Numbered from the stretch's first letter, positions 52,837 through 63,407 are shown. The stretch: 64,000 bases of DNA from Oceanobacillus sojae (GCF_900162665.1 NZ_LT727811.1:128063-192062); one strand, 5' to 3'. The notes: generated by a model not told the origin, from the sequence alone. A program made the numbers and translations.

Positions 52837-54099
52837 ATGCATCCCGCTATCGAAGAAATCGTTGAAAAAACTCGTGAACAATTTCAGCTGAATGATTTTT
52901 ATTTAGAAAGCTACGATTTGCTGAAATATAATGATAATCAAATTGTTTTAAGCATGAATTGGCTTCCAAATGGGTCCAATAAAGAGGCAGATAAAACAAA
53001 TCCAGCAGGAACTGTGGAAATATCTGTGGATATCGATACAAAACGGATAACAGAAATTGTTTTTGTGGATGAAAAAAATGTTTTGCCTGAGGAATTATTT
53101 CCACAAGTGGATAACATGGAAGCTATTATTGAATGGATTGAAGACCAGACACAGTTAGAATACGGCAGACAATTCAAGCTGGTGAAAGAAACAAATGAAA
53201 ATATTGAATTTCACGCAGCTGTGGATAATATAAGGCTTTTTCCTGGAGGTTCCATTGATATTCACTTTAATCAAGAAGGAATATTATCAGGCTTTTTTGT
53301 ACATGGTTTGTTTGCAGATGAATCTCAAATTCATTGGGAACCTTTTAATCTAATTGATGAGGCAGTTCAGCCTTTAGTGAAGCAGCATTGCAAAGTCATC
53401 GAAGTTCCGGATGAGCCAACTGCCGCCTGGAAGCCTTATTATGTTATATCCAGTTTTCTCATTCCGAATCAGGCCCCGGACTCTATTATTTATTTTAGTG
53501 AAATAGAAAATAATCTTTCTTACAAGCCGCTCGATATTATCTTAACCTGGACAGAGCCTTCCACAGAGAGGTTTGAGGGAAAAGAAATTGATTTAAAATA
53601 TACAATTACAGAGGAAGAAGTTTTTCAAAAAAGAGAGGTTCAGGGTAACAATAAACCCATTCCCGACGATACTATCGATCAAATAGTAACAGAGATTACG
53701 AATATGCTGCGGATGGAATTCCCGGACGACAGCGGTCTATGGCGTTTAACCTCTGTAAAACGTGAGCGGGGCTATTTATTGGCAAGATTGGACCCCGCAG
53801 AAGAAACTCCCAAGGTTCTTTATCCATCCCTGATGCTGTGGATTAACCCGGCGACATTAAAGGTTGATAATTATATGGATCCGACACCTTTACTGGATGC
53901 TTTTGACTTTTTTGCAGAAGCGGAGGCTGTGAAAGTGAACAAAGAGACAGCTGCTGATCTCTTATACAGGCATATTGAATTAGAGCCTGTATATGTCCAA
54001 GACCAGCAAACGGATATGTATCGTCTATGCGGAAAGGTTACTGGCGATGTTTACGGAGTAGATGCCGTCTCAGGAGAGTTATCCACATTCGATGAATGA
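52837..54099 (+). CDS. Predicted cytoplasmic protein with YcdB/PepSY-like repeats
   Basis: The 420-residue protein has no signal peptide and is rich in beta-strand-like and acidic segments. Repeated parts with the sense of PepSY modules, an early NPAGTVEISVDIDTKRITEIV, a middle GGSIDIHFNQEGILSGF and a late LMLWINPATLKVDNYMD, suggest a YcdB/YcdC-type (DUF4901) protein. The function is unknown. GTGAGG precedes ATG 52837. Repeat R4 ends right before it, so its promoter may lie within or beyond that element. It converges with the GH1 gene across a 630-bp repeat-filled gap. Confidence 0.6.
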   Translation: MHPAIEEIVEKTREQFQLNDFYLESYDLLKYNDNQIVLSMNWLPNGSNKEADKTNPAGTVEISVDIDTKRITEIVFVDEKNVLPEELFPQVDNMEAIIEWIEDQTQLEYGRQFKLVKETNENIEFHAAVDNIRLFPGGSIDIHFNQEGILSGFFVHGLFADESQIHWEPFNLIDEAVQPLVKQHCKVIEVPDEPTAAWKPYYVISSFLIPNQAPDSIIYFSEIENNLSYKPLDIILTWTEPSTERFEGKEIDLKYTITEEEVFQKREVQGNNKPIPDDTIDQIVTEITNMLRMEFPDDSGLWRLTSVKRERGYLLARLDPAEETPKVLYPSLMLWINPATLKVDNYMDPTPLLDAFDFFAEAEAVKVNKETAADLLYRHIELEPVYVQDQQTDMYRLCGKVTGDVYGVDAVSGELSTFDE

Positions 54100-54265
54100 G
54101 TCTGTGCATAATTATTAACTTTATCCACATCCGCTATAATTTGCTAAACATAGATAAGTTTATCTGACAAGCATTTGCTTCTGCTCTAAGAAAACCTAGA
54201 AAATCATTTAGTCTTTAAAATACTGGTGTTCTTGCCAAGGAGATGTCCGCTGCGACGGTTTTCGA

Positions 54266-54288
54266 TGGGACGAGTAATCGCAGTCCCA
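54266..54288 (+). repeat. Structured module Y, copy beside palindrome A
   Basis: TGGGAC-GAGTAATCGCA-GTCCCA has the same 11-nt loop as the copy in R2 (TGGGGC / GCCCCA), with one base pair changed on both arms. The preceding GACGGTTTTCGA also resembles the R2 flank. Confidence 0.7.
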
Positions 54289-54386
54289 GGAAGTCGCTTT
54301 CCACGGGCAACGCCTCAGCCTCCTCGGAAGAAGACCACTTCCTGCGGGGTCTTCACCTGTTGCTTTTCCCGTAGGAGTCGACTTCC
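54289..54386 (-). repeat. Palindromic repeat A (minus orientation)
   Basis: On the minus strand the outer stem GGAAGTCG / CGACTTCC is followed by unpaired ACTCCT and GGAAAG, then ACGGG / CCCGT, and inside GAAGACC / GGTCTTC with GAGGAGGCTGAGG. The blocks ACTCCT, GAGGAGGCTGAG and GGAAAGCG resemble a palindromic repeat that I recall as frequent in Bacillaceae genomes. Confidence 0.7.
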
Positions 54387-54459
54387 CTCCGCTTCCATCT
54401 AAGAAGAAATAAGTTTTATTTACTTTTTTATAAAGAAATAAAGCTAATTTTAGCGGAAG

Positions 54460-54635
54460 AAATACACGGAGACTCCTGTGGGAATGCGCAAAACGGAAAA
54501 GGAAGTTCGGTTAAGTTCGCGACGTCCTGTCGCAACACCGAACTGACATACATCCTGTATGCCTCCGCAGAAAAAAAGTGCTCTTCTTTTTTTCGAGGAG
54601 GCTGAGCTCAAGCCCACGGAAAGCGTAGTGTATTT
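54460..54635 (+). repeat. Palindromic repeat B (plus orientation) with module X inside
   Basis: The outer stem AAATACAC / GTGTATTT, unpaired ACTCCT and GGAAAG, and GTGGG / CCCAC repeat the plan of palindrome A with different stem bases. Inside are a module X on the minus strand (54505-54561) and a hairpin AGAAAAAAAG / CTTCTTTTTTT. With palindrome A it forms an inverted pair about 75 bp apart between convergent genes. Confidence 0.7.
54505..54561 (-). repeat. Structured module X, copy in palindrome B
   Basis: On the minus strand: CATACA-GGA-TGTATG, then GTTCGG / CCGAAC enclosing GCGAC-AGGAC-GTCGC, with TGTT and GAACTTAA unpaired. The loops match the R2 and R3 copies, while all three stems are different in sequence. 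Confidence 0.72.
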
Positions 54636-54683
54636 CTGCAGCGGCTGACTTCAGCATTTTTATATACTTTCTTATCTTTTAAA

Positions 54684-54724
54684 AAAGGCAAAATGCAGCA
54701 CAAATAAGTACTGCCTTTTGCCTT
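54684..54724 (-). terminator. Terminator of the LacI/ABC beta-glucoside operon
   Basis: On the minus strand AAAGGCAAAAGGCAG pairs with CTGCATTTTGCCTTT, with T6 after it, 12 bp past the GH1 stop. Confidence 0.88.
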
Positions 54725-54735
54725 TAATATATTTT

Positions 54736-56181
<1,446 letters not shown>

Positions 56182-56257
56182 CTATGTCTCCTTTCACAAC
56201 AGCTTAATATCAACAGCCTGAACCTCTGTTTTTCAGTGTTCATGCCTCTTCGATTTT

Positions 56258-57154
56258 TTATTTCACCATATCTCTTTGCGTCAGGAAATGCTTTAATGCA
56301 CCTAACATGCCTGCATCATTTTTATGCTTGCATGTCTCAATTGGAACTTTTATAAACTGCCATTCTTTCTGCTGTTCCAAATGTTTCTTTATTCTTTGGG
56401 CAAATTCGGCACGGGCGCTTACGCCTCCACCTATTAAAATCTTTTCCGGATTCAGCGTCCCGGCAATGTTAAAAATACCGAAGCTGATTCGTTCCATCCA
56501 TTCTTCAACAAGCCGATTCGTTTCTGCATTAATTTCCGCTTCCCGAAAAATATCTGTCCCCTCTATGACTTCATTTTCTCCCAATCCTTTTTGCTTCTTA
56601 TAGCTATTAATTAAACTGGAAGTAGAGCCATTGTCACTCCATGTTTCACTTCCGGGCTGACTTCCCGGCGTGAGCATATAGCCGATTTCCCCAGCTTTGA
56701 ACTGATGACCATGGAATATCTTGTTATTTAAAAATATTCCCCCGCCTACCCCTGTTCCAATTGTGATACAAATGAAATCCTGACAGTTTACTGCATTGCC
56801 GTTAAATTTTTCGGCTAACGCTACACAATTTCCATCGTTCTCCATTTCTATAACATATGGAAGTCTCGCTTCTAAGAGCGTCTTTAAGTTTTTTCCGTTC
56901 AAAATAGTGATGGCACCTGCATCTTCGGTATAGCCTGTTTTTATATTTACAAAGCCGGGCATACTGATGGCCACCCCTGCTATATCAAAACGATTCTGAT
57001 ATGCTTGAACGGTCAGCATGATATCTGTTAAGAATTGGTCCAGGTTGTACTTTCTTGTAGGATACGCTCCCTTTTCTATAAAAGTCCCATCCTCAAGTAA
57101 AACAGCGTGTTTGACTTTTGTACCCCCTATATCAAAAGCAATATACTTATTCAT
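56258..57154 (-). CDS. ROK-family sugar kinase, BglK-like
   Basis: The 298-residue kinase starts YIAFDIGGTKVKHAVL (ATP phosphate loop) and has ENDGNCVALAE with the catalytic Asp, and ITIGTGVGGGIFLNN. The zinc-binding CxCGxxGC motif of glucokinases and NagC-type ROK proteins is absent; HGHQFKAGEIGYML is followed directly by PGSQPGSETWSDNGST. Length and lack of zinc site fit beta-glucoside kinase (BglK), which phosphorylates the disaccharide at the non-reducing glucose, better than glucokinase. It lies between the phosphorylase-like gene and GH1. Confidence 0.85.
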   Translation of the reverse strand: MNKYIAFDIGGTKVKHAVLLEDGTFIEKGAYPTRKYNLDQFLTDIMLTVQAYQNRFDIAGVAISMPGFVNIKTGYTEDAGAITILNGKNLKTLLEARLPYVIEMENDGNCVALAEKFNGNAVNCQDFICITIGTGVGGGIFLNNKIFHGHQFKAGEIGYMLTPGSQPGSETWSDNGSTSSLINSYKKQKGLGENEVIEGTDIFREAEINAETNRLVEEWMERISFGIFNIAGTLNPEKILIGGGVSARAEFAQRIKKHLEQQKEWQFIKVPIETCKHKNDAGMLGALKHFLTQRDMVK

Positions 57155-57211
57155 GAATATCTCTTCCTTCCTAGAAAAGTTAGTATCTACTTTATCAATT
57201 TGACTGAATCC

Positions 57212-57229
57212 GCTTTAAATATTTAAAGC
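57212..57229. promoter_or_regulatory. Perfect 18-bp palindrome upstream of the ROK kinase gene
   Basis: GCTTTAAATATTTAAAGC is an exact palindrome about 58-75 bp before the kinase start. It lacks the central CG usual for LacI-family operators, so it may be an operator for another protein or an internal promoter element. Confidence 0.4.
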
Positions 57230-57278
57230 ATTTATTGATTGCTTAAGACAGAGGAATGTTAAAATTATGGATTAACTA

Positions 57279-60200
57279 TTATTTAAGCTCTACCATTATT
57301 TTTACAACAGATTGATTTCGGATATCATATGCTAACGGACCACTAATTTCGGGTCCGGATACAATTTGTTCTCTTCCATCCTTATAAACAATGACATAAC
57401 GAACCGGCATAACACCAGCTTTTCCAAAGCTGTCCTTAAGCGTTTCATTATGATAGATTACTTCTATACAGCTGAAAAGTGTGAACGAAACAGTGCCATC
57501 CTCTTTAAAGAACCAGCTTGGCAATGCAGGCTGCAAACGAAAATGGAGTAAATCCTTCTCCCTGTCATACGTAAATGGTTGTTTCCCAATAAACATCAGG
57601 ACCCACATATTTAAAAGCTCCACCGTCGAACCGCTCAGCCGGGCCGCAAAACCCTTCCCATGAATAGAAGAATCAGGATTTGCACTGCTTGCTATAAAGG
57701 ATGAATTCTCTAAAATGCTTCTGCCATACTTTGCAGAATCCATAAACGGTACCAGAGCAGAACGGATGTCATTAAAAAACGGATCGAATAGCTCTTTGTC
57801 CAGCAGCTCCAATAAATATTTATATTCCATATGCATAAATACAGACTCATTTTCCAGCCAGCCCGGTGTGAAAAACTTAATCCTGCCAAGCTCAGCCGGT
57901 TCTCCAGTAATAGGCATGCTCGTTTTATACATTCCGAGCTCTGCATCAAAAATAGCTGACCGACGGACAATGTCATAAATTTTTTCTGCTTCCTTTATGG
58001 AATCAGTTAATTTTAGCTTTTTAACGATTCCCTCTAAAAACGGAGTCACTGCGTGCGGCTTACATTCCGTTATCTCTCCTGGATTTTCATCACCTGTTTC
58101 TGCTTCAAAATAAAAGTATGTTGGTATAAGCTCTTGCTGTTTATACCTCTCTACATTTTCTAATGCAGTATCCACCTGCTGATGATAGATTCCTAACAGC
58201 TTCATCGCAGCTTCCAATGATAATTCCAGATGTTCTCCACGTATACCCTTTTTTATGGAAGATCGATAAGATTCTCTTGACAGGCTTACTTTATTCCAGT
58301 ATATTAATTGCCCTTCCTTACTTTTTTGATCAGCTTGACAAATCTGCGTTGCCAGATCATTTACAAATCCGCGTACCTCTTCTGGAAGAATAATCTTGGC
58401 TTCAGACATACGAGGAATATTCTGCAGCTTTTGCAAAAGCCTCTTTAATTCGAACAGCTCTGATGTACTCGCACCAAGCATACCGGGTAATCCGTTTAAG
58501 GCATCATTCCATCCTGGTTTCCCTGCTTCCATCTCCATCCCCAAGCCAAACGGGGCAATCGTGGAGGTTTTAATAGCAGCAAGTAAAAATAACTTCGAGA
58601 ATAAGTTTGTTTCATAAACTTTTCCTTCTCCAAAATTACCGCGGACCCATTGTTTATTGTTTTTTTCCTGCCTGCTTTGTTTTCCCTCATCAATATGGAC
58701 AGCATTGTATTGACGAAGTTTTCCTTCTTTGTGTATATATTTTTTTGTTCTCGGATTTACATACGCTGGACTGTCATAAAATCGATAAGCGGTATCAAAA
58801 AATACACTTTTTACTTTATCCGGATATATTGCTAAGTAACTATCAAGAAGGTCTAAATTATAAGTCCAATGATCAATCCAAAATCCTTCTCCATGCACTG
58901 CTTCTAATGATTCCTCACTGACTGAAAGTATTTCCGCTAAAAATCTTTCAAAGGAGACAGCTGGCTGAATAGAATTATCCTGTACAAATTTCAAGATATC
59001 TCCTGGCGCAAATGGCTTACTTAATCGCTCATAAATTTTTTTATTCTGTGCTTTCGACAGACCGTATTCACAGAAATCGATTTTTCGATCCTTCAGCCTG
59101 TACCTTGCCTCTTTAATAGAAAGTGGATTATATCCATCAAGCTGAAGCAGATTAACAAAATGCTTCAGGTTATAATCTCTTAATTTTGGATTCAATATAA
59201 CATCAAGCCGGCGGTTTTGATTCATATCACGATAATTCCCATTGCCTTGAGAATAAAAGGTCGGACTTATGGAGAAAAAATTATAGTCCCTTTCTAAATC
59301 TCCATGCTTCCGGGAATAAAGATAAAATATATGATTCTTTTCTTCACTTTGAAAAATCATAGGGAAACCGCCGCGCAGGCCATTGTCCAATTGGCATTGC
59401 TTTACATAAGCATCAAATAATGGCTCCGCCGTTTTCGTTTCGACAACACTTGTCAGCTTATCTGTTATTGTTTTCGCAGTTTCTTTATATTCTTTTATTT
59501 TCTCATACCGAAAATTTTTATTTATAAATTCTTTTACTGTCCCTCGATTTTCTCCATAGCCAATAAGAGACACAATATGAAGCTTCTCTCCCGGCGCCAG
59601 CTTGTTAGCTAAGACTGTAAAACCTCCTGATACTTTATTTACAGGAATTTGTTTCTTTTCCATAAGCGAAGATACAGGCTCTGAATGAAAGGCATCCGGA
59701 TTTTGTAGCGTAAGATTCCTCCCAAAAATCAATTCACGATCATAGAGAGGCTTTACTATTCTTTCCTCTCCATTTAAAACTGCTAAACTGCTGTAGAAAT
59801 TTCCATCGTATATTTGCGAAACGTTCGCATTATCTGCTGTACTCCCGCGTAAATGATAAAAATTAAACTGGTTATCGATTGTTTCCACATCAAACCAGCT
59901 TTTTAACGTGTTTCCTATCTCTTTATAGGAAGCATTAGGCAGACTGCCAGGTAAAATCGTTGCCAGTCCATCAGCGATTTCAAGGTCTTTTTCTTCCTTA
60001 TCGATATTTTCTAATGATACTTCCCGCACAAGTCCCGCCAAAGGAGCTTTTGGAAGTGTAAAATACTCAACCGTTAAAACCAGTCCATACTTTTTATTAC
60101 AATATTTAAGCTGCAGAAGATTTTCATTTATTTTTAACTGTTCCTGCACCGTTTCATTATCACGAATGAAGGAAAATGGCTCAAAAACAATTTGTTCCTC

Positions 60201-60458
60201 ATTTTTCCGCAGTTTAATGAAGGTTCGAAACCCTTGGAGCGGAACCATTTGATAAGCTTTATCTGCCGGAAAAAATTCTGTTATCGCAGCATCTTTATCC
60301 CGTATACCAAAACCGGCCATTGCCTGCCCGCGATTAATATAAAATGCCCAGAGCGGGATTCCGTCCTTCCCCGCAATGCCTGGTAAAAAGCTGGAAAAAG
60401 GAGAAAGTCTTTGAAAATCTTCCATAATAAATTCATGGTTATCTGTTAATTGGTACAT
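57279..60458 (-). CDS. Large glycoside phosphorylase-like protein (GH94/GH149/GH161 type)
   Basis: A 1059-residue cytoplasmic protein without signal peptide. The N-terminal third is rich in beta-strands (YINRGQAMAGFGIRDKDAAITEFFPADKAYQ), as in the sandwich domain of inverting disaccharide and glucan phosphorylases. The C-terminal two thirds contain the helical-barrel landmarks SRKHGDLERDYNFFSISPTFYSQ, FWIDHWTYNLDLLDSYL with acidic residues, EMEAGKPGWNDALNGLPGMLG and GRSILENSSFIAS. It has about the length of GH149 and GH161 beta-1,3-glucan phosphorylases and is longer than cellobiose phosphorylase (about 800). Phosphorolysis of an imported beta-oligoglucoside to glucose 1-phosphate is my inference. 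AAAGGTGG precedes ATG 60458. Confidence 0.7.
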   Translation of the reverse strand: MYQLTDNHEFIMEDFQRLSPFSSFLPGIAGKDGIPLWAFYINRGQAMAGFGIRDKDAAITEFFPADKAYQMVPLQGFRTFIKLRKNEEQIVFEPFSFIRDNETVQEQLKINENLLQLKYCNKKYGLVLTVEYFTLPKAPLAGLVREVSLENIDKEEKDLEIADGLATILPGSLPNASYKEIGNTLKSWFDVETIDNQFNFYHLRGSTADNANVSQIYDGNFYSSLAVLNGEERIVKPLYDRELIFGRNLTLQNPDAFHSEPVSSLMEKKQIPVNKVSGGFTVLANKLAPGEKLHIVSLIGYGENRGTVKEFINKNFRYEKIKEYKETAKTITDKLTSVVETKTAEPLFDAYVKQCQLDNGLRGGFPMIFQSEEKNHIFYLYSRKHGDLERDYNFFSISPTFYSQGNGNYRDMNQNRRLDVILNPKLRDYNLKHFVNLLQLDGYNPLSIKEARYRLKDRKIDFCEYGLSKAQNKKIYERLSKPFAPGDILKFVQDNSIQPAVSFERFLAEILSVSEESLEAVHGEGFWIDHWTYNLDLLDSYLAIYPDKVKSVFFDTAYRFYDSPAYVNPRTKKYIHKEGKLRQYNAVHIDEGKQSRQEKNNKQWVRGNFGEGKVYETNLFSKLFLLAAIKTSTIAPFGLGMEMEAGKPGWNDALNGLPGMLGASTSELFELKRLLQKLQNIPRMSEAKIILPEEVRGFVNDLATQICQADQKSKEGQLIYWNKVSLSRESYRSSIKKGIRGEHLELSLEAAMKLLGIYHQQVDTALENVERYKQQELIPTYFYFEAETGDENPGEITECKPHAVTPFLEGIVKKLKLTDSIKEAEKIYDIVRRSAIFDAELGMYKTSMPITGEPAELGRIKFFTPGWLENESVFMHMEYKYLLELLDKELFDPFFNDIRSALVPFMDSAKYGRSILENSSFIASSANPDSSIHGKGFAARLSGSTVELLNMWVLMFIGKQPFTYDREKDLLHFRLQPALPSWFFKEDGTVSFTLFSCIEVIYHNETLKDSFGKAGVMPVRYVIVYKDGREQIVSGPEISGPLAYDIRNQSVVKIMVELK

Positions 60459-60510
60459 TAGAGCACCACCTTTTTAAAGCATTCATATATTAAATATCTT
60501 TTGATAATGT

Positions 60511-61512
60511 TCAAGATTCCCTTATGATTAACTCAGAATCAATTAAAATTGGTGCTATCTGTTTTTCATTTGATATCAAATCATGTAAAATATTCGCAGC
60601 CAGCTTTCCCAGCCTGCTTTTGTATTGTTTAACAGTGGACAGTTTCGGACTGCTGTAACGGCAGGCATTAATATCATCACAGCCGATTATTCTAATATCC
60701 TGCGGAACCTGCAGACCTTCTTCTTCTATCGCTTTCAAAGCACCAAACGCCATCAAATCAGAAATAGCAAAAACAGCTTTTGGATACGGTTTTTCATCCA
60801 AAATCTTTCTCATGGCCAGATAACCGCTTTCCTCATAGTAATCTCCATACCCCATCCAGTCACGGTTTATTTCCATACCTAACTGTTCCATCGCATTCTC
60901 AAAGCCTGTTTTTCTATCTCTGGCTACTGCAGAATCACGCACTCCTCCAATATATCCAATGTCTCTTATCCCATCCAAATATAATTGATGAACAACATTG
61001 GTGGAGAGCTGAATATTATCCGTCATGACATAGCTGGCGCCAGGGCCGTTTAATTCAATATCAATCCCGACACAGGGTATCCCGCTTTGAACTAATTCCT
61101 GCGTACTATCTTCGATTTCATCCCCGGCAATTATCACACAGCCCTCGACGTGATAATACCTGCATCTGGCCAAATAACTCCCGTTATCATGTCCAAAGCT
61201 TTCATCTGAAAACATGATGATATCATATCCCATCATTCCAATCGTCTTCTTGAAAGCGCTGACTACCTCACTGAAAAAAGGATGATTAAAATCAACATTA
61301 ATTTTACCTGCATATATCAAAGCGATCAGCTTAGACTTTTTCGTTGACAGCGTTCTGGCCGTATACGTAGGCTGATATTTATTCTCTTTAATCGCATCCA
61401 TTACTCTTTTTTTGGTTTCTTCACTGACACCGCTATAATTATTCATTACTTTCGAGACTGTTGATGGTGAAACACCAGCGATCTCAGCTATATTTCTGAT
61501 TGTAAGTTTCAT
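60511..61512 (-). CDS. LacI-family transcriptional regulator
   Basis: The 333-residue regulator starts with the LacI helix-turn-helix TIRNIAEIAGVSPSTVSKVMNNYSGVSEETKKRV and has the hinge YTARTLSTKKSKLIALI, then a periplasmic-binding-like sugar domain with FAISDLMAFGALKAI and IIGCDDINACRYSSPKLSTV. It lies within the operon between permease and phosphorylase genes and probably responds to the imported sugar. A cre-like TGAAAGCGCTGACT occurs inside its coding region. Confidence 0.93.
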   Translation of the reverse strand: MKLTIRNIAEIAGVSPSTVSKVMNNYSGVSEETKKRVMDAIKENKYQPTYTARTLSTKKSKLIALIYAGKINVDFNHPFFSEVVSAFKKTIGMMGYDIIMFSDESFGHDNGSYLARCRYYHVEGCVIIAGDEIEDSTQELVQSGIPCVGIDIELNGPGASYVMTDNIQLSTNVVHQLYLDGIRDIGYIGGVRDSAVARDRKTGFENAMEQLGMEINRDWMGYGDYYEESGYLAMRKILDEKPYPKAVFAISDLMAFGALKAIEEEGLQVPQDIRIIGCDDINACRYSSPKLSTVKQYKSRLGKLAANILHDLISNEKQIAPILIDSELIIRES

Positions 61513-61554
61513 GGAATCGCCTCAATATTCTATAAAAGTTTATCCCTGGTTATT

Positions 61555-62397
61555 TTAAGATTTTACTGCTCCCTCTGTGATGCTCGCTATAAATAATTTA
61601 TTAAATAAGAGGAAGATGATAACCAATGGAATTGTCGCCCAAAATACACCTGACATTAACATACCATAATCGACTTTAAATGTGTTATTGAGTGAGGCTA
61701 ATGCGACCTGTATCGTGTACATCTCCGGATCACGCAGAACGGTAAACTGCCATAGGAATTCTCCCCATACCGAGGTAAATACAATAATCCCTAAGGTTGC
61801 GAAAGCCGGGAGTATAATCGGCAGCACGATTTTCCAGTAAATCTTAAAATTAGAGGCTCCATCTAATTTTGCTGCTTCAATCAATTCATCTGAAATCGAT
61901 CCGCTGATATATTGTCTCATTAAAAATATTCCTAATGGGTTGAGAAAGGATAAAATCATAACACCTTGCAGTGTATCCAGTAATCCCGCTTTTGCAATTA
62001 AAAAATACTGTGGAATCAGCCCCAGCTGAGGCGGTATAATCATTGTCAACAGAATCGCAATGAAAAGGATATTCTTACCGGGGAATTTAAATTTTGCAAA
62101 CGCGAAACCGGCTAAAGAGCTAATCAGCAGCACCACTATCGTAACAACTACACAAAGTATCAGTGAATTCCACATTGCTCCAAAAAAATCAATTTGCTGT
62201 AATACCTTCTGGAAATTCTCAACCAGCATATTTCCAGGCGTAAGCGTGGGAGGTATAGAATTATAGGCTGCACTTGGACGTGTCGCCATTACAAACATCC
62301 AGTAGAACGGGAAAAGAGATAAAAGAGATGCCAGCGTCAGGAAGCCATACATTAAGATCTTGCTGAATGAGAATTTCTTAGAACCTACTTCTTTCAT
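61555..62397 (-). CDS. Carbohydrate ABC transporter permease (MalG-like)
   Basis: A 280-residue inner membrane permease with six helices. The EAA loop is EAAKLDGASNFKIYWKIVLP at about 186-205, and LMRQYISGSISDELIE before it is typical of CUT1 family MalG proteins. ATG overlaps the stop of the first permease gene (AATGA), so they are translated together. No ATPase gene is in the operon; a shared MsmX-type ATPase would energise it. Confidence 0.94.
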   Translation of the reverse strand: MKEVGSKKFSFSKILMYGFLTLASLLSLFPFYWMFVMATRPSAAYNSIPPTLTPGNMLVENFQKVLQQIDFFGAMWNSLILCVVVTIVVLLISSLAGFAFAKFKFPGKNILFIAILLTMIIPPQLGLIPQYFLIAKAGLLDTLQGVMILSFLNPLGIFLMRQYISGSISDELIEAAKLDGASNFKIYWKIVLPIILPAFATLGIIVFTSVWGEFLWQFTVLRDPEMYTIQVALASLNNTFKVDYGMLMSGVFWATIPLVIIFLLFNKLFIASITEGAVKS

Positions 62398-63341
62398 TTA
62401 CCCGCACCTCTTTTCTTTTTTCTCCCTATGCCTGAAGTCAGATATAAATTAATTGCTGCCAGAACTGCAATAAAGATTACTAAAATAACTGCTGTTGCAG
62501 ATGCTGTTCCAAATGATTGTAGTCTGAAAGCATCACGGTATAAGTACATAACAATGGTCATTGCTTCGCTTCTTGTAAAAGCGCTCTGTCCAAGAAATAC
62601 GGTCGGCTCGGAAAACAGCTGTAACGCACCAACAGTAGAGAAAAAGACCGTTAATAGAATAAAAGGTTTTAAGAGCGGCATCGTAATATATCTTAGTTGT
62701 TGAAATTTACTTGCTCCGTCTATCGTTGCAGCTTCATATAAATCACGGGGAATACTTTGTAATCCTGCCAGATAAATAATCGTATTGTACCCGATCCATC
62801 TCCAGAAAACCATTAAAGAAATTGCAATTTTAGTACCCCACTCTGAAGTAGCCCAATTGATTGGATCAAGTCCAAACAATCCTAGTATATAATTCGCCAT
62901 GGATGAATCCTGATTACTGAACAAAACACTAAATACCAGTGCAACAGCCACCATCGATGTAATATAAGGCATGAAAATAGTTACCCGGTAGAATTGTTTA
63001 AACCGCAAAAATACCTGATTTAATAAAAATGCTAAAATAATCCCCACAATTAATTGCGGGGCCGTCCCTAACAGTCCCATAATAATTGTATTGTAAACAG
63101 ATTTCCAAAAAAGAGAATCTGTTAAAACAATTTTAAAGTTATCCAGCCCGACAAATTCCATAGGCGAAAGCCCATTCCACTGTTGAAAGGCTAGATATAG
63201 ACTAAATAGGATTGGAAACAAACCCACACAAAAGAAAATAATAAAAAACGGTGACACATATAGATATCCTGAAATCATATCCTTTTTTTCTTCCGACAGA
63301 TACCTTTTCTTCGTTTTTTGTTTCTTTTTTAAGGAGACCAT
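62394..63341 (-). CDS. Carbohydrate ABC transporter permease (MalF-like)
   Basis: The 315-residue permease has a very basic N-terminus (KKKQKTKKRYLSEEKKD), six helices and the EAA loop EAATIDGASKFQQLRYITMP. SGYLYVSPFFIIFFCVGLFPILFSLYLAF (in part) is the family start. GGGGTGA precedes ATG 63341. It follows the binding protein gene across a hairpin and repeat R6. Confidence 0.94.
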   Translation of the reverse strand: MVSLKKKQKTKKRYLSEEKKDMISGYLYVSPFFIIFFCVGLFPILFSLYLAFQQWNGLSPMEFVGLDNFKIVLTDSLFWKSVYNTIIMGLLGTAPQLIVGIILAFLLNQVFLRFKQFYRVTIFMPYITSMVAVALVFSVLFSNQDSSMANYILGLFGLDPINWATSEWGTKIAISLMVFWRWIGYNTIIYLAGLQSIPRDLYEAATIDGASKFQQLRYITMPLLKPFILLTVFFSTVGALQLFSEPTVFLGQSAFTRSEAMTIVMYLYRDAFRLQSFGTASATAVILVIFIAVLAAINLYLTSGIGRKKKRGAGK

Positions 63342-63365
63342 GCGTTCACCCCGTTTCTAGTAAGC

Positions 63366-63399
63366 ATATGGATATGGCGGGATACCGCCATATCCATAT
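63366..63399. terminator. Intercistronic hairpin between binding protein and permease genes
   Basis: ATATGGATATGGCGG pairs perfectly with CCGCCATATCCATAT around GATA. There is no U-run on the minus strand, so it more likely protects the 3' end of the abundant binding protein mRNA than stops transcription fully. Confidence 0.7.
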
Positions 63400-63407
63400 T
63401 AAATATG

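Noticed and set aside
54547-54561. Stem A of module X as a CsrA-binding hairpin (ACAGGATGT)
   Set aside because: GGA in a loop looks like CsrA targets, but the spacing differs from the known consensus by one base and other copies change the flanks freely.
61246-61262. cre site TGAAAGCGCTGACT inside lacI
   Set aside because: Good match to the consensus but deep within coding sequence with no promoter beside it; noted only as possible.
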